This document shows, one piece after another, positions 1 to 7,699 of a DNA stretch of 29,361 bases. The notes under the pieces are model-generated. The model was not told the DNA's origin, made no database searches, and was given only the letters and a program-made list of their open reading frames with translations. Position 1 is the stretch's first letter, and every line of letters begins with the position of its first letter. Made by a program: the position numbers and the translations under genes. This DNA is from CAKVOD01 sp964489405 (lineage in GTDB: Bacteria; Bacillota; Clostridia; Christensenellales; UBA1242), in assembly GCA_964489405.1 (NCBI GenBank), contig CAZAYL010000012.1, forward strand, positions 1 to 29,361, given 5' to 3'.

Positions 1-20
1 CCTACAATGCGGGTTTGATT

Positions 21-279
21 TTCGCTCTGAATGACCCAAAGAGAGTACTTGTACTATTTTGATAATAAGGAATTATTTTATTATAGTGGTGCTAGTACTA
101 CTTCAATAATGCTGAATGACCTTAAGTGAGTGCTTGTACTTGCTTTTAAAGATATTGTTTTATTCTATTGTCATTTTGTCATTATAATTTGTGTACTAAT
201 TTATTGTACCACATTCTTTCGCTCTGAATGACCCAAAGAGAGTACTAGCAACTGCTTTAATAATAAGGAATTATTTTTT
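21..279. repeat. Dispersed direct repeats at left edge
   Basis: A 29-base block is identical at 21-49 and 218-246 (it begins TTCGCTCTGAATGACCC). In both places it is followed about 13 bases later by a second shared block, ATAATAAGGAATTATTTT (62-79 and 260-277). A diverged third copy of the first block lies at 112-140 (CTGAATGACC...CTTGTACT). Copy 1 also holds the inverted repeat AGTACTTGTACT at 44-55. No gene is visible in 1-377. The spacing of 85 and 112 bases is too long and uneven for CRISPR. The array may continue beyond the window. Confidence 0.7.
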
Positions 280-336
280 GTGGTAAAATTGACTATACAT
301 TATAATTTCCCACTCGCGCCAATTTACATTATCCCA

Positions 337-370
337 ATAAAAAAATGCGAACAAATTGTTCGCATTTTTA
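337..370 (-). terminator. Terminator of rpsF-ssb-rpsR
   Basis: Read on the minus strand, a self-complementary stretch at 341-369 (ATGCGAACAA paired with TTGTTCGCAT) is followed by a T run at 345-337. It begins a few bases past the rpsR stop codon, where the operon should end. Confidence 0.85.
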
Positions 371-377
371 ATGTGCA

Positions 378-668
378 TCAATCTCCTGTGTAAGGAATCA
401 ATGCCATATATCTTGCGCGCTTGATTGCAATCGCAAGTTCTCTTTGGTGTTTTGCGCAAGTGCCAGTTTGGCGACGAGGCAAAATTTTACCTTTTTCAGT
501 AATGAATCTCTTAATTTTAGCAACGTCTTTGTAGTCAATTGGCGTCTTTTCAGTGCAGAAAACGCAAACTTTGCGTCTTGGCACGCGACGGAATTTCCTA
601 TAATCTCTTTCTTGAGCGACTACTTGTTGTTCTTGAGTTTCAGATACTTCAACAATTTCGTTCTCCAT
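378..668 (-). CDS. rpsR: 30S ribosomal protein S18
   Basis: Small-subunit ribosomal protein that binds 16S rRNA with S6 in the platform. The 96-residue product has an acidic N-terminal extension of about 25 residues. The S18 core follows (RRKVCVFC, then DYKDVAKIKRFITEKGKILPR, then TGTCAKHQRELAIAIKRARYMALIP). The CVFC pair and the later CAKHQ cysteine resemble the zinc-binding form of S18, which is inferred from motif only. AGGAGAG precedes the ATG. It is the last gene of rpsF-ssb-rpsR, 20 bases after ssb, and is followed by a terminator. Confidence 0.98.
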   Translation of the reverse strand: MENEIVEVSETQEQQVVAQERDYRKFRRVPRRKVCVFCTEKTPIDYKDVAKIKRFITEKGKILPRRQTGTCAKHQRELAIAIKRARYMALIPYTGD

Positions 669-688
669 TTACTCTCTCCTTTATAAAA

Positions 689-1087
689 TTAGAATGGTAA
701 ATCGTCATCTTGGATTGGTTGCAATTCAGCGACCTGATCGTCTTTAGCACTAGATTCAACGCCACTTTGCGTTCTACTTGTCAAAAATTCAACTTCTTCC
801 GCAACGATTTCAAAAACATTAACTTTGACACCTTCTTTGTTCTCATATGAACGTGTTTGCAATGAACCACAAACTGCAACTTTGCTACCTTTCTTAAGGT
901 ACTTCGCACAATTATCTGCGAGTCCTCTCCACGTAACAATGTTGATAAAATCTGCTTCTCTATTTCCGTCCGCACCTACATAACGACGCGTAATTGCGAT
1001 AGAAAATCTGCAAACTGAAACCCCTGTTGAAACGGTGTTCATCTCTGGGTCTCTAGTCAAGTTACCAATTAAAAATACTTTATTCAT
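689..1087 (-). CDS. ssb: Single-stranded DNA-binding protein
   Basis: Coats single-stranded DNA during replication, repair and recombination. The 132-residue product has an OB fold in roughly residues 1-105 (MNKVFLIGNLTRDPE at the start, then the FINIVTWRGLADNCAKYLKKG region). A short flexible linker follows. The acidic tip DDDLPF at the C terminus is the docking peptide for DNA-processing partners. AAGGAGAG stands just before the ATG. It lies between rpsF and rpsR, the usual order in Firmicutes, and should share the promoter at 1464-1492. Confidence 0.98.
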   Translation of the reverse strand: MNKVFLIGNLTRDPEMNTVSTGVSVCRFSIAITRRYVGADGNREADFINIVTWRGLADNCAKYLKKGSKVAVCGSLQTRSYENKEGVKVNVFEIVAEEVEFLTSRTQSGVESSAKDDQVAELQPIQDDDLPF

Positions 1088-1097
1088 TTTTCTCTCC

Positions 1098-1379
1098 TTA
1101 TTTCTTGATGATTAGGCTTCTAACAAAATAATCCATTATTTTCATTTGACTTTCCATTTCATTTGGAAGATTAGGTTCTGACTGGAAATTCATCAAAACA
1201 TAAAAACCTTCTTTTTTATAATTGATAGGATAAGCAAATTTCTTTAGCCCAATTTTGTCAAGAGTATCAATGGTTCCGCCTGCTTTGACTACCATATTTT
1301 GTACTTTCTCAATAAAAGCTTCGCGTTGTTCTTCGCTTGCGCTTGCATCGATGATGTACATCAACTCATACTTGTTCAT
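1098..1379 (-). CDS. rpsF: 30S ribosomal protein S6
   Basis: Ribosomal protein of the 30S platform that pairs with S18. The 93-residue product begins MNKYELMYIIDASASEEQ and keeps the S6 signature (GLKKFAYPINYKKEGFYVLM), ending in a short basic tail (RSLIIKK). It has a strong site, AAGGAGG, six bases before the ATG. It is the first gene of the operon, 10 bases before ssb. In Firmicutes this operon is often controlled by S6:S18 binding to the mRNA leader; the leader here is about 78 bases. Confidence 0.97.
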   Translation of the reverse strand: MNKYELMYIIDASASEEQREAFIEKVQNMVVKAGGTIDTLDKIGLKKFAYPINYKKEGFYVLMNFQSEPNLPNEMESQMKIMDYFVRSLIIKK

Positions 1380-1457
1380 TTCTTACCTCCTTATGGTCTA
1401 TGGCCTAGAACTTCTAGGCAAGGAAAACAGTAAGATTCTTCACCTTTGCTGTTTCTA
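1380..1457 (-). promoter_or_regulatory. 5' leader of rpsF with strong hairpin
   Basis: The leader contains a perfect 8-bp inverted repeat with a one-base centre at 1403-1419 (GCCTAGAA/TTCTAGGC), directly 5' of the ribosome site. A second possible pairing, AAACAG with CTGTTT, lies further upstream. Leaders of this operon commonly bind S6:S18, but I do not see a clear CCG bulge of that motif, so the regulatory role is only a suggestion. Confidence 0.35.
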
Positions 1458-1463
1458 GAGCGT

Positions 1464-1492
1464 ATTATAGCATAAAACAACAGCTTTTGCAA
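1464..1492 (-). promoter_or_regulatory. Sigma-A promoter of rpsF-ssb-rpsR
   Basis: On the minus strand, -35 TTGCAA (1487-1492), a 17-base spacer and -10 TATAAT (1464-1469). A TG one base before the -10 gives an extended -10 (TGCTATAAT). The start of transcription would be near 1457. Confidence 0.8.
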
Positions 1493-1541
1493 GTCTTTTT
1501 TTTGTTTTTACGTCAATTCGTTTTGTTTTTTGTTCAAGATA

Positions 1542-1556
1542 ACACGTGCCACGTGT
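1542..1556. repeat. Short inverted repeat ACACGT/ACGTGT
   Basis: ACACGTgccACGTGT lies between the rpsF promoter and the terminator of the neighbouring operon. It could be an operator or a chance palindrome. No protein partner can be named. Confidence 0.3.
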
Positions 1557-1564
1557 GATTAGCA

Positions 1565-1598
1565 TATTATAAAAGCGCGCCACAATATGCGGTGCGCT
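1565..1598 (-). terminator. Terminator after the 302-residue protein gene
   Basis: Hairpin AGCGCGCC/GGTGCGCT at 1574-1598 (one G-U pair, loop of about nine bases). On the minus strand it is followed by TTTTATAATAT. It lies just beyond the stop at 1620. Confidence 0.7.
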
Positions 1599-1619
1599 CT
1601 AATATTTTGGACTGTATAA

Positions 1620-2528
1620 TTATTTTTCGTTCTCAACATCTAAATCGGGATTAAATATCTCTTTGTACAATTTTTGGATTTTGCTTTCTTCATTTCCGCT
1701 AAAGTCGTCATACTTACGGCGAAGTTCATCACGTTTAACAAACTTATTTATTGAGAACATTTCATTTGTTTCCCAAACCTTTCGCTCATTGAGATTCTTG
1801 AAAAGAAAATACCCTTTGAATAAAATTTGCGGTGTTTTGATTTGGTTGTCATAGTCAAATTGTTTCAACTCGTTATAGCGTTCGATTGCTTTAAAAAATT
1901 GTGCTGGAGAACTATAGTCGAGGCACTCTTTTTGAACATCTGACAAGTATGAATTAAAACTAATTACATTAAAGTTGATATAATCAGTCAAGAAATCTTT
2001 TACATCTTGCGTTGTTCTTCCTTCGGCGTATGCTGGGAAACTATTTGGGTGGGTTTTACTCGTCAAGCAAAATTCTGCCATTTCTTTACTGGTAAATGCA
2101 AACACTGCTTTCACTTTATCAATTTCGCCTTTTGCAATTATTGCATCAATCGCGTTGCGGAGTTTGGGGATAGTGAGCAAATAGTCATTTACAAAGTCTG
2201 CTGTATTACCTCGGGCATACATTTGTGATAGAAAGAAATTAAATTCTTGCGTTGTTGACTTTTTTACAAAATCCGCTACTTGCTCAACGGCTTGCTCATT
2301 TTCTTGTAATTGATTAATCACATTCATTGGGTAATTATTATAAAATGTCAATAATGGCATCTTCTTCACACTTTCGATAATGTAGTCAATGTTTTTGGTG
2401 CGTATCGTGATGTGTTTGCCACTGACAACCTTGTCCCACACTTCCATACCAAGTCTATTTGCTAAACTATCGTTGGCAATAATTGCTTTCTTTTCATTTT
2501 TCAAGACGTCGTTAATTGTTTTTTTCAT
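1620..2528 (-). CDS. Unrecognised 302-residue helical protein
   Basis: I do not recognise this family. The start is placed at the ATG at 2528 (MKKTINDVLKNEKK) because an AGGAATGG site lies upstream; the frame is open 18 codons further, but that part overlaps the preceding gene. The product is soluble and charged, with no signal peptide or membrane segment, and looks mainly helical. It ends in an acidic tail (DLDVENEK). It starts 13 bases after the stop of the phosphatase-fold gene, so the two are almost certainly co-transcribed and may act together. A terminator follows at 1565-1598. Function unknown. Confidence 0.8.
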   Translation of the reverse strand: MKKTINDVLKNEKKAIIANDSLANRLGMEVWDKVVSGKHITIRTKNIDYIIESVKKMPLLTFYNNYPMNVINQLQENEQAVEQVADFVKKSTTQEFNFFLSQMYARGNTADFVNDYLLTIPKLRNAIDAIIAKGEIDKVKAVFAFTSKEMAEFCLTSKTHPNSFPAYAEGRTTQDVKDFLTDYINFNVISFNSYLSDVQKECLDYSSPAQFFKAIERYNELKQFDYDNQIKTPQILFKGYFLFKNLNERKVWETNEMFSINKFVKRDELRRKYDDFSGNEESKIQKLYKEIFNPDLDVENEK

Positions 2529-2541
2529 AATTTTACCATTC

Positions 2542-3303
2542 CTATAATGACAATTCGTTGTTTTTGTGAACAACGCGTCCATTCCTTTTTATATATTGTA
2601 TTGTATTAGCATCAAATTTGGCTAGTTCGCCCCGCCCAAGCGAATCGCCCTTGAACGCCATAGTCGTCTTTGTCGTTTGGAAATATGCATATATATCCGA
2701 ACCGCCAATGACGAGTGCGCCGTCAAGGTCATCCTTCTTTTCGGCAAAAAATTCATCTACGCGTGAAAAAAACTTTTGTTTCGACTCAACACCTATTTTG
2801 TGCGGAACTACCACATATTTTAATGCGGTTGAGCATAATTCTAGTTTTTCGCCAAAACTTTTGGTTTTCGCTTTATAAAACTTTTTCAAAGCGCCGACAT
2901 CCATTGCTTGCTCAGCAATTTCGCCATAATTTCTTGCGTTCAAACGATTGTCCGCGACAATTGTGGCAAAAATCCCATTCGTCTCCAATTTTTGGGCAAT
3001 TATTTGCGCAGTTTGTATACAACGCAATTGATTTCCACAATAAATTGTCAGTCGCTTTATTCTTTTACTCTTTTCGCTTGACAACCGACTTAGCATTTGT
3101 TGTCCCAACAATTCTGCTTGACAACGCCCTTTATAAATCAACGGAATATCGACTTGTCCTGTGGCAATATCGACTTTGCTCACCTCTTCGCCGACTGGCG
3201 TTTTCTTTTCGTCGTATCCCGTCCAAAATTTCAAGGCGTCGTCCATTTTGTTGTCGTCTAAATTGCGTGCAGTCAAGCAGTGCATCGCAAAATAAGTGTC
3301 CAT
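2542..3303 (-). CDS. Degenerate histidine-phosphatase (phosphoglycerate mutase-like) protein
   Basis: A 253-residue protein that follows the histidine phosphatase fold in order. It has a MHC triplet at residues 7-9 where RHG is expected (the nucleophile histidine H8 is kept). Next are an enlarged insert, the segment DIPLIYKGRCQAELLGQQM (52-70), IYCGNQLRCIQTAQIIAQ (87-104, arginine R94 kept) and LNARNYGE (121-128). The later ESKQKFFSRVDEFF block is present, but the second catalytic histidine (normally in a THGG-like motif) is replaced by VIGGSD (198-203). Activity is therefore doubtful. GAGGAGGG stands 9 bases before the ATG at 3303. A GTG six codons upstream lies inside that ribosome site and was rejected. 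First gene of a two-gene operon. Confidence 0.7.
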   Translation of the reverse strand: MDTYFAMHCLTARNLDDNKMDDALKFWTGYDEKKTPVGEEVSKVDIATGQVDIPLIYKGRCQAELLGQQMLSRLSSEKSKRIKRLTIYCGNQLRCIQTAQIIAQKLETNGIFATIVADNRLNARNYGEIAEQAMDVGALKKFYKAKTKSFGEKLELCSTALKYVVVPHKIGVESKQKFFSRVDEFFAEKKDDLDGALVIGGSDIYAYFQTTKTTMAFKGDSLGRGELAKFDANTIQYIKRNGRVVHKNNELSL

Positions 3304-3332
3304 AGCTTCAACCCTCCTCACCTAGCGTAATG

Positions 3333-3361
3333 ATTTTACCATAATATTATCAAATTGTCAA
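3333..3361 (-). promoter_or_regulatory. Sigma-A promoter of the phosphatase-like operon
   Basis: Minus strand: -35 TTGACA (3356-3361), 17-base spacer, -10 TAAAAT (3333-3338) with an extended TGG before it. The start codon is about 30 bases downstream. It is divergent from the promoter at 3482-3511. Confidence 0.85.
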
Positions 3362-3481
3362 TATCAAAACGAAAAAAAGGCACACGAATTTTTAAAAAAA
3401 ATCTTAAAATAAATTGCATAGCGGAATTTACTTTGGAAATTAACACTTTTTGAAGTGAGACAAAATTCTTTGTGAAAACGT

Positions 3482-3511
3482 TTGACAAATATTGACAGTT
3501 TAGAATATACT
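3482..3511 (+). promoter_or_regulatory. Sigma-A promoter of the coiled-coil gene
   Basis: -35 TTGACA (3482-3487), 18-base spacer, -10 TATACT (3506-3511). A second TTGACA (3492-3497) and a TATAAT (3511-3516) overlap it but are only 13 bases apart, so the first pairing is preferred. Confidence 0.7.
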
Positions 3512-3543
3512 ATAATCATCAAATGAAAAGAGAGGAACATATT

Positions 3544-4029
3544 ATGAAAGTTTGCCACACGGAAGCAATGAAAAAAATTAAGGAATATGAGGAACAAAAA
3601 CGCATCCTAATTAGACAAGAATATGACAATTCTACGATTTCATACAAAGAAGGCGAGAAAAAAATTGCAAGCAATTATGATTACAAAAAGACGCGCGCGG
3701 ACATCGCTATGCTTGACAAGAAAATTCGCGACATTCGCGCGAAACTTGCATATGCTAACTGCACTGTTAAAGTGGAGAAATTCAATATCACGATTGGCGA
3801 GGCGCTTGTTATGCTTGCTCAAATGCAACAAGAAAAACACGTTGTGGAATCTTTATCCTATAGGACGCAATTGACGCGTAGGCTCACGACAAACGGTATT
3901 CTTGAATACACTGAGTGCTTGTATAATCCTGAAGACGCGTCATTTGACGCCGAGGCGCTACGCCAAAAAATCGGCGATTTGCAAATTGCTATTGATAAGG
4001 CAAACCTTACCAATGAAATTGATATTTAA
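3544..4029 (+). CDS. Coiled-coil protein of unknown function
   Basis: A 161-residue soluble protein. The start is the ATG at 3544 (MKVCHTEAMKKIKEYEEQ), which has GAGAGGAA at the right distance; an in-frame ATG at 3523 lies upstream of that site. The N-terminal 80 residues are rich in K, E and R with heptad-like spacing (coiled coil). The middle has GEALVMLAQMQQEKHVVESL, and the C terminus ends LQIAIDKANLTNEIDI. The layout loosely recalls the DIP1984/septicolysin-like small helical proteins, but I cannot assign it. It is a single-gene unit with its own promoter. No convincing terminator is seen after it. Confidence 0.75.
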   Translation: MKVCHTEAMKKIKEYEEQKRILIRQEYDNSTISYKEGEKKIASNYDYKKTRADIAMLDKKIRDIRAKLAYANCTVKVEKFNITIGEALVMLAQMQQEKHVVESLSYRTQLTRRLTTNGILEYTECLYNPEDASFDAEALRQKIGDLQIAIDKANLTNEIDI

Positions 4030-4355
4030 TCATACATAATTGGGTACAATTATTGCAATCTTTTCTGCGATATATTTTCAATTTCAAAGTAAGTTTGATG
4101 CGGAACCAGTGGCATTGTCACATCGCGTGACATCGTTATCACTCAATTGTTTATAGTAAGTGTTAAGGTTATGTGAGTAATTATTATTGTAGATTTGGTT
4201 GATAGTTTATGCTTTGGAGAGTAATAATATACTAAAAAATTCGAAAATATATCGGAAAACTTATTTTTGGGGTAGAGGAAGTTCAGTTTCAATCTACCCT
4301 CTTTTTTATGCTTTGCTAATTGCAAATTTCAAGTATAAAAATCGTGGCAATTCAG
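4030..4355. other. Intergenic stretch with palindrome and possible coding remnant
   Basis: No supported gene. It holds a perfect palindrome TGTCACatcgcGTGACA at 4116-4132. On the minus strand there is a 27-residue open frame at 4050-4133 (MSRDVTMPLVPHQTYFEIEN...) that reads like protein but lacks a ribosome site and may be a remnant. A terminator-like hairpin lies at 4270-4307. Confidence 0.4.
4270..4307 (+). terminator. Terminator-like hairpin upstream of marR
   Basis: GGGTAGA (4270-4276) pairs with TCTACCC (4293-4299), followed by CTTTTTTATG. No gene lies just upstream on the plus strand, so it either ends read-through from the gene at 3544-4029 or closes a short non-coding transcript. Confidence 0.65.
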
Positions 4356-4384
4356 TTGACTTTTTTAGTTGTTTTGAATATAAT
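4356..4384 (+). promoter_or_regulatory. Sigma-A promoter of marR-ABC with candidate operator
   Basis: -35 TTGACT (4356-4361), 17-base spacer, -10 TATAAT (4379-4384). TTTAGTTG lies in the spacer (4364-4371) and its exact complement CAACTAAA lies downstream (4406-4413); another AACTAAAG follows at 4418-4425. These half-sites around the start are plausible binding sites for the MarR protein encoded next, by analogy with autoregulated MarR operons. Confidence 0.75.
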
Positions 4385-4438
4385 TGTTAAGTATTAAACA
4401 AAAAGCAACTAAAGATTAACTAAAGGAAGAAATTTAAT

Positions 4439-4969
4439 ATGAAAAATGTTAATGAATTACTATTAAAATTATTGGCAGAAACAAATGACAATCTAAAAAA
4501 TTACATTCTTCAAACGTGGGAAGATTTGAATCTCACATATAGTGAAGTAATGATTTTAGCTATTATATCGGAGGCTGAAAAATCTAACACTGTGGTTCAT
4601 AAAAGCCAAATTGCTAAACGTCTTGGATTGACGAAATCGGCAATAACACAATTTTGCAATAAACTACAAAATAAGGGATACATTGACTACTATGTTGCAG
4701 ATTCAAACCTTAAAAATCATTACTTGAAATTGACTGATGACGTTCGAAAGAGTGTTGAAAGTCGTTGCGAAATTATGGATGGTTGCTTGCAAAATTTCAT
4801 TGACAATGTGGGAGAAGAAAATATTGTATTGTTGATGGATTTAATGAAAGAATTTAACAATGCAATAATTCGGCTTTCTTCACAGCGCTATGAAGAAGAC
4901 TATTTTCGCAAAAAAGAAAAAAATAAAAAGAATTTTCTTGATTTTGATGAAAATGATGATGTTTTTTAA
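4439..4969 (+). CDS. MarR-family transcriptional regulator
   Basis: A 176-residue winged-helix repressor. The DNA-binding core is visible at about residues 30-105: helix LTYSEVMILAIISEAE, then HKSQIAKRLGLTKSAITQFCNKLQNKGYIDYYVADSNLKNHYLKLTDD. This is the MarR pattern of recognition helix followed by a wing with a D-x-N/R region. The C terminus is unusual, a highly charged tail (YFRKKEKNKKNFLDFDENDDVF). AAAGGAAG precedes the ATG. It lies 18 bases before the ABC transporter gene in one operon, so it probably represses itself and the transporter and is relieved by a ligand, perhaps an antimicrobial compound (inference). Confidence 0.9.
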   Translation: MKNVNELLLKLLAETNDNLKNYILQTWEDLNLTYSEVMILAIISEAEKSNTVVHKSQIAKRLGLTKSAITQFCNKLQNKGYIDYYVADSNLKNHYLKLTDDVRKSVESRCEIMDGCLQNFIDNVGEENIVLLMDLMKEFNNAIIRLSSQRYEEDYFRKKEKNKKNFLDFDENDDVF

Positions 4970-4987
4970 TGAAAATAGAGGTAAAAA

Positions 4988-7495
4988 ATGTTAAAACTTG
5001 ACAATATAAAGAAAGAATACATAATGGCAGACGCGACAGTTCCTGCGTTGAAAGGAATTTCGATTGAGTTTCGAAAGAGCGAATTTGTGAGTATTCTTGG
5101 ACAATCTGGGTGTGGTAAAACCACACTTTTAAATATTATTGGGGGACTTGACCACTACACTTCAGGCGACCTTATTGTTAAAAATATTTCAACTAAAGAT
5201 TTCAAATCAAATGATTGGGATGCTTACCGAAATCACACAATTGGTTTTGTTTTCCAAAGTTATAATTTGATTTCGCATTTAAACGTTCTAGCGAATGTTG
5301 AACTTGCGCTCACGATTTCAGGCATTTCTGCAAGCGAACGCAAGAAACGCGCGCTTGCGTCACTTGAACGTGTGGGGCTCAAAGAACATATTCACAAAAT
5401 GCCAAATCAACTTTCGGGCGGACAAATGCAACGCGTGGCGATTGCTCGCGCGATTGTCAATGACCCTGAAATTTTGCTTGCTGATGAACCGACGGGGGCA
5501 CTTGATACTGCAACGTCTATTCAAATAATGGATTTGATTCAAGAAATAGCAAAAGAAAGACTTGTTATTATGGTTACGCACAACCCTGACCTTGCTAAAA
5601 AATATTCGACACGTATTGTGAAATTGCTTGATGGGGCAATCGTTGAAGATAGCAACCCTTATGATTCATCAATTGAGACAACGGCACAAAAAGTGGCAAC
5701 GGCGATTGATGAAAAAATGGCAATCAATACGATGAATATGGGAAATATACAAACGTCGACTACTACAACAGATGTTATAACAGCAACAAAGCAAACCCCA
5801 AAAGTCAAAATATCTAAAGACAAGAAAAATAACACTCCTTTCAAGAAAACTTCAATGTCATTTTTCACTGCTTTGACTTTGAGTTTTAAAAACTTGCTTT
5901 CTAAAAAGGGGAGAACTTTGCTTGTGTCGATTGCAAGCAGTATTGGCATTATTGGCGTAACACTTGTATTGGCACTTTCAAATGGTTTTAATTTATATAT
6001 CGCAAAATTGCAAGCAGATATGCTTTCGTCTAACCCCTTGACAATTAGTGAAAATCAATTTGATTATTCGACGCTTATGACAATGGTGGGGGATGCGGGG
6101 CTAGATAAATTTCCATCCGCAAAAGAAATCATTGTCAATGATGTAACAAAAAAGGCACAAGAAATCAGGCCGAGTGTTGCAATTACACAAGAATATGTTG
6201 ATGAAACAATCAATACTCTTGACAAAGATTTATATAATGACATAATTATGACTACAGGACAACGTTTGAATGTTTACACTCTTGACATTGCATCAAACAA
6301 ATACAAATACATAAATGTCAATGACTCAAGCAGTACTCAATACCGAATGCTGAGCAGTAACACTCAGTGGAACATTTTGATTGACAACAAGTCTTTCATT
6401 GAAACCCAATATGATGTTATTGGCGGGACTTATCCACAAGGCGCATATGAACTTGCTTTGTTTGTTGACAAATACAACCAAATCGGCGACAATATTTTGA
6501 AACATCTTGGCGTTTACATTGATGGTGATGAGAAAATTGACTTTGACAAAATTATAGGCAAGTCATTTTACATTGCGACAAACAATAATTTCTACACTTT
6601 TGATTCTTCATTAAATTCTTTTTCTGAGTCTCCAAGTGAATATGCTTATGAGAGTTTTGACAAGTCTAAATATATTGAAGCAAAAATTAGTGGCATTTTG
6701 CGTCCGCGCGCTGATACTCAAAACCAAATTTATGGCACAGGTGTTGCTTTTAGCAAAGAACTGAATACTCTTATTCAAAATCAAAATTACACAAGCGACA
6801 TTGTTAATTTTGCGGTGGCGAATGCGGAAATTGACCCTTTTACTGGGGAAACATACAAATACGAACAAAAATACACTACGCTAAGCGCTATGAGAGAAAC
6901 TCGAATTCGTGATTTGGGCGGGAACAAAGTTCCAAACTACATTGCTATATATCCTATTGACTTTGAAAGTAAAAATGCTATCAAGGCACATTTAGATGCT
7001 TACAATATCGGCAAATCTAGTAATGAGAAAATTCTTTATAATGATGTTATGGGAATGTTTATGACAAGTCTTACAGATATGGTCAATATTATTGGGTATG
7101 TTTTGATAGCATTTAGTGCAATTTCATTAATTGTTTCGTCGATTATGATTGCGGTCATTACTTATGTTTCAGTCATCGAACGCACAAAGGAAATTGGTGT
7201 TTTGCGCAGTATGGGCGCACGAAAAAAAGATATTGCGCGCGTTTTCAATGCAGAAACATTTATTATAGGACTGCTTGCGGGAATTATTGGCGTGGGTGTT
7301 ACACTTTTACTCACAATTCCTATCAATCTCATTATTGGGGGGCTTGCTGACGGGATTGGGAACATTGCGGTACTTGCGCCGATTGCGGGGATTGCTATGA
7401 TTGTCATTTCAATTGGATTGACTTTACTTGCGGGGTTCATACCAGCGCGAATGGCGTCCAAAAAAGACCCTGTAACGTGCTTACGCACTGACTAG
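4988..7495 (+). CDS. Fused ABC transporter ATPase-permease (MacB/FtsX type)
   Basis: An 835-residue single-chain exporter half. The ATPase domain is residues 1-225: Walker A GQSGCGKTT (38-46), Q-loop Q90, signature LSGGQ (142-146), Walker B with DEP (166-168) and switch histidine H198. A polar threonine-rich linker (about 225-290) leads to the first membrane helix (about 311-331). A large extracellular domain follows (about 335-690), then three C-terminal helices with the FtsX-type segment VIERTKEIGVLRSMGARKKDI. Such proteins usually export or extract peptides and antibiotics from the membrane rather than import nutrients. Substrate unknown. Second gene after marR, followed by a strong terminator. 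Confidence 0.9.
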   Translation: MLKLDNIKKEYIMADATVPALKGISIEFRKSEFVSILGQSGCGKTTLLNIIGGLDHYTSGDLIVKNISTKDFKSNDWDAYRNHTIGFVFQSYNLISHLNVLANVELALTISGISASERKKRALASLERVGLKEHIHKMPNQLSGGQMQRVAIARAIVNDPEILLADEPTGALDTATSIQIMDLIQEIAKERLVIMVTHNPDLAKKYSTRIVKLLDGAIVEDSNPYDSSIETTAQKVATAIDEKMAINTMNMGNIQTSTTTTDVITATKQTPKVKISKDKKNNTPFKKTSMSFFTALTLSFKNLLSKKGRTLLVSIASSIGIIGVTLVLALSNGFNLYIAKLQADMLSSNPLTISENQFDYSTLMTMVGDAGLDKFPSAKEIIVNDVTKKAQEIRPSVAITQEYVDETINTLDKDLYNDIIMTTGQRLNVYTLDIASNKYKYINVNDSSSTQYRMLSSNTQWNILIDNKSFIETQYDVIGGTYPQGAYELALFVDKYNQIGDNILKHLGVYIDGDEKIDFDKIIGKSFYIATNNNFYTFDSSLNSFSESPSEYAYESFDKSKYIEAKISGILRPRADTQNQIYGTGVAFSKELNTLIQNQNYTSDIVNFAVANAEIDPFTGETYKYEQKYTTLSAMRETRIRDLGGNKVPNYIAIYPIDFESKNAIKAHLDAYNIGKSSNEKILYNDVMGMFMTSLTDMVNIIGYVLIAFSAISLIVSSIMIAVITYVSVIERTKEIGVLRSMGARKKDIARVFNAETFIIGLLAGIIGVGVTLLLTIPINLIIGGLADGIGNIAVLAPIAGIAMIVISIGLTLLAGFIPARMASKKDPVTCLRTD

Positions 7496-7544
7496 TGCAA
7501 TAGCGCACTGCTACAGATTTGGCGAGTGGCACTATATGAGATTT

Positions 7545-7578
7545 GGTACATAGTTAATTTACTATGTACCTTTTTTTT
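7545..7578 (+). terminator. Terminator of marR-ABC operon
   Basis: Perfect 10-bp stem GGTACATAGT/ACTATGTACC (7545-7554 and 7561-7570) with a six-base loop and eight T residues. It lies 50 bases after the ABC stop codon. Confidence 0.95.
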
Positions 7579-7580
7579 GC

Positions 7581-7610
7581 GGAGAAGCCCCGTTGCTGTG
7601 GGGACTCTCC
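7581..7610. repeat. GC-rich symmetrical hairpin
   Basis: GGAGA-ag-CCCC at 7581-7591 pairs with GGGG-ac-TCTCC at 7600-7610, giving nine pairs around a two-by-two internal loop. It is strikingly GC-rich for this window and sits between two terminators, as an intergenic repeat element (REP or MITE relic) might. No second copy is seen in the window. Confidence 0.4.
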
Positions 7611-7699
7611 CTACAATAAATTTGCTTTTAGGGACGACGTTGTGCCGTTCTTTTTATGGGCGTAAAATTTGCGACAAGTTTAATGTAGCAATAAAAAAG

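Noticed and set aside
21..279. CRISPR array at the left edge
   Set aside because: The spacing is 85 and 112 bases, copies are few and one is diverged; no cas genes are present.
2715..3305. 196-residue plus-strand frame opposite the phosphatase-like gene
   Set aside because: The minus-strand frame has recognisable family blocks, promoter and ribosome site; this one has none.
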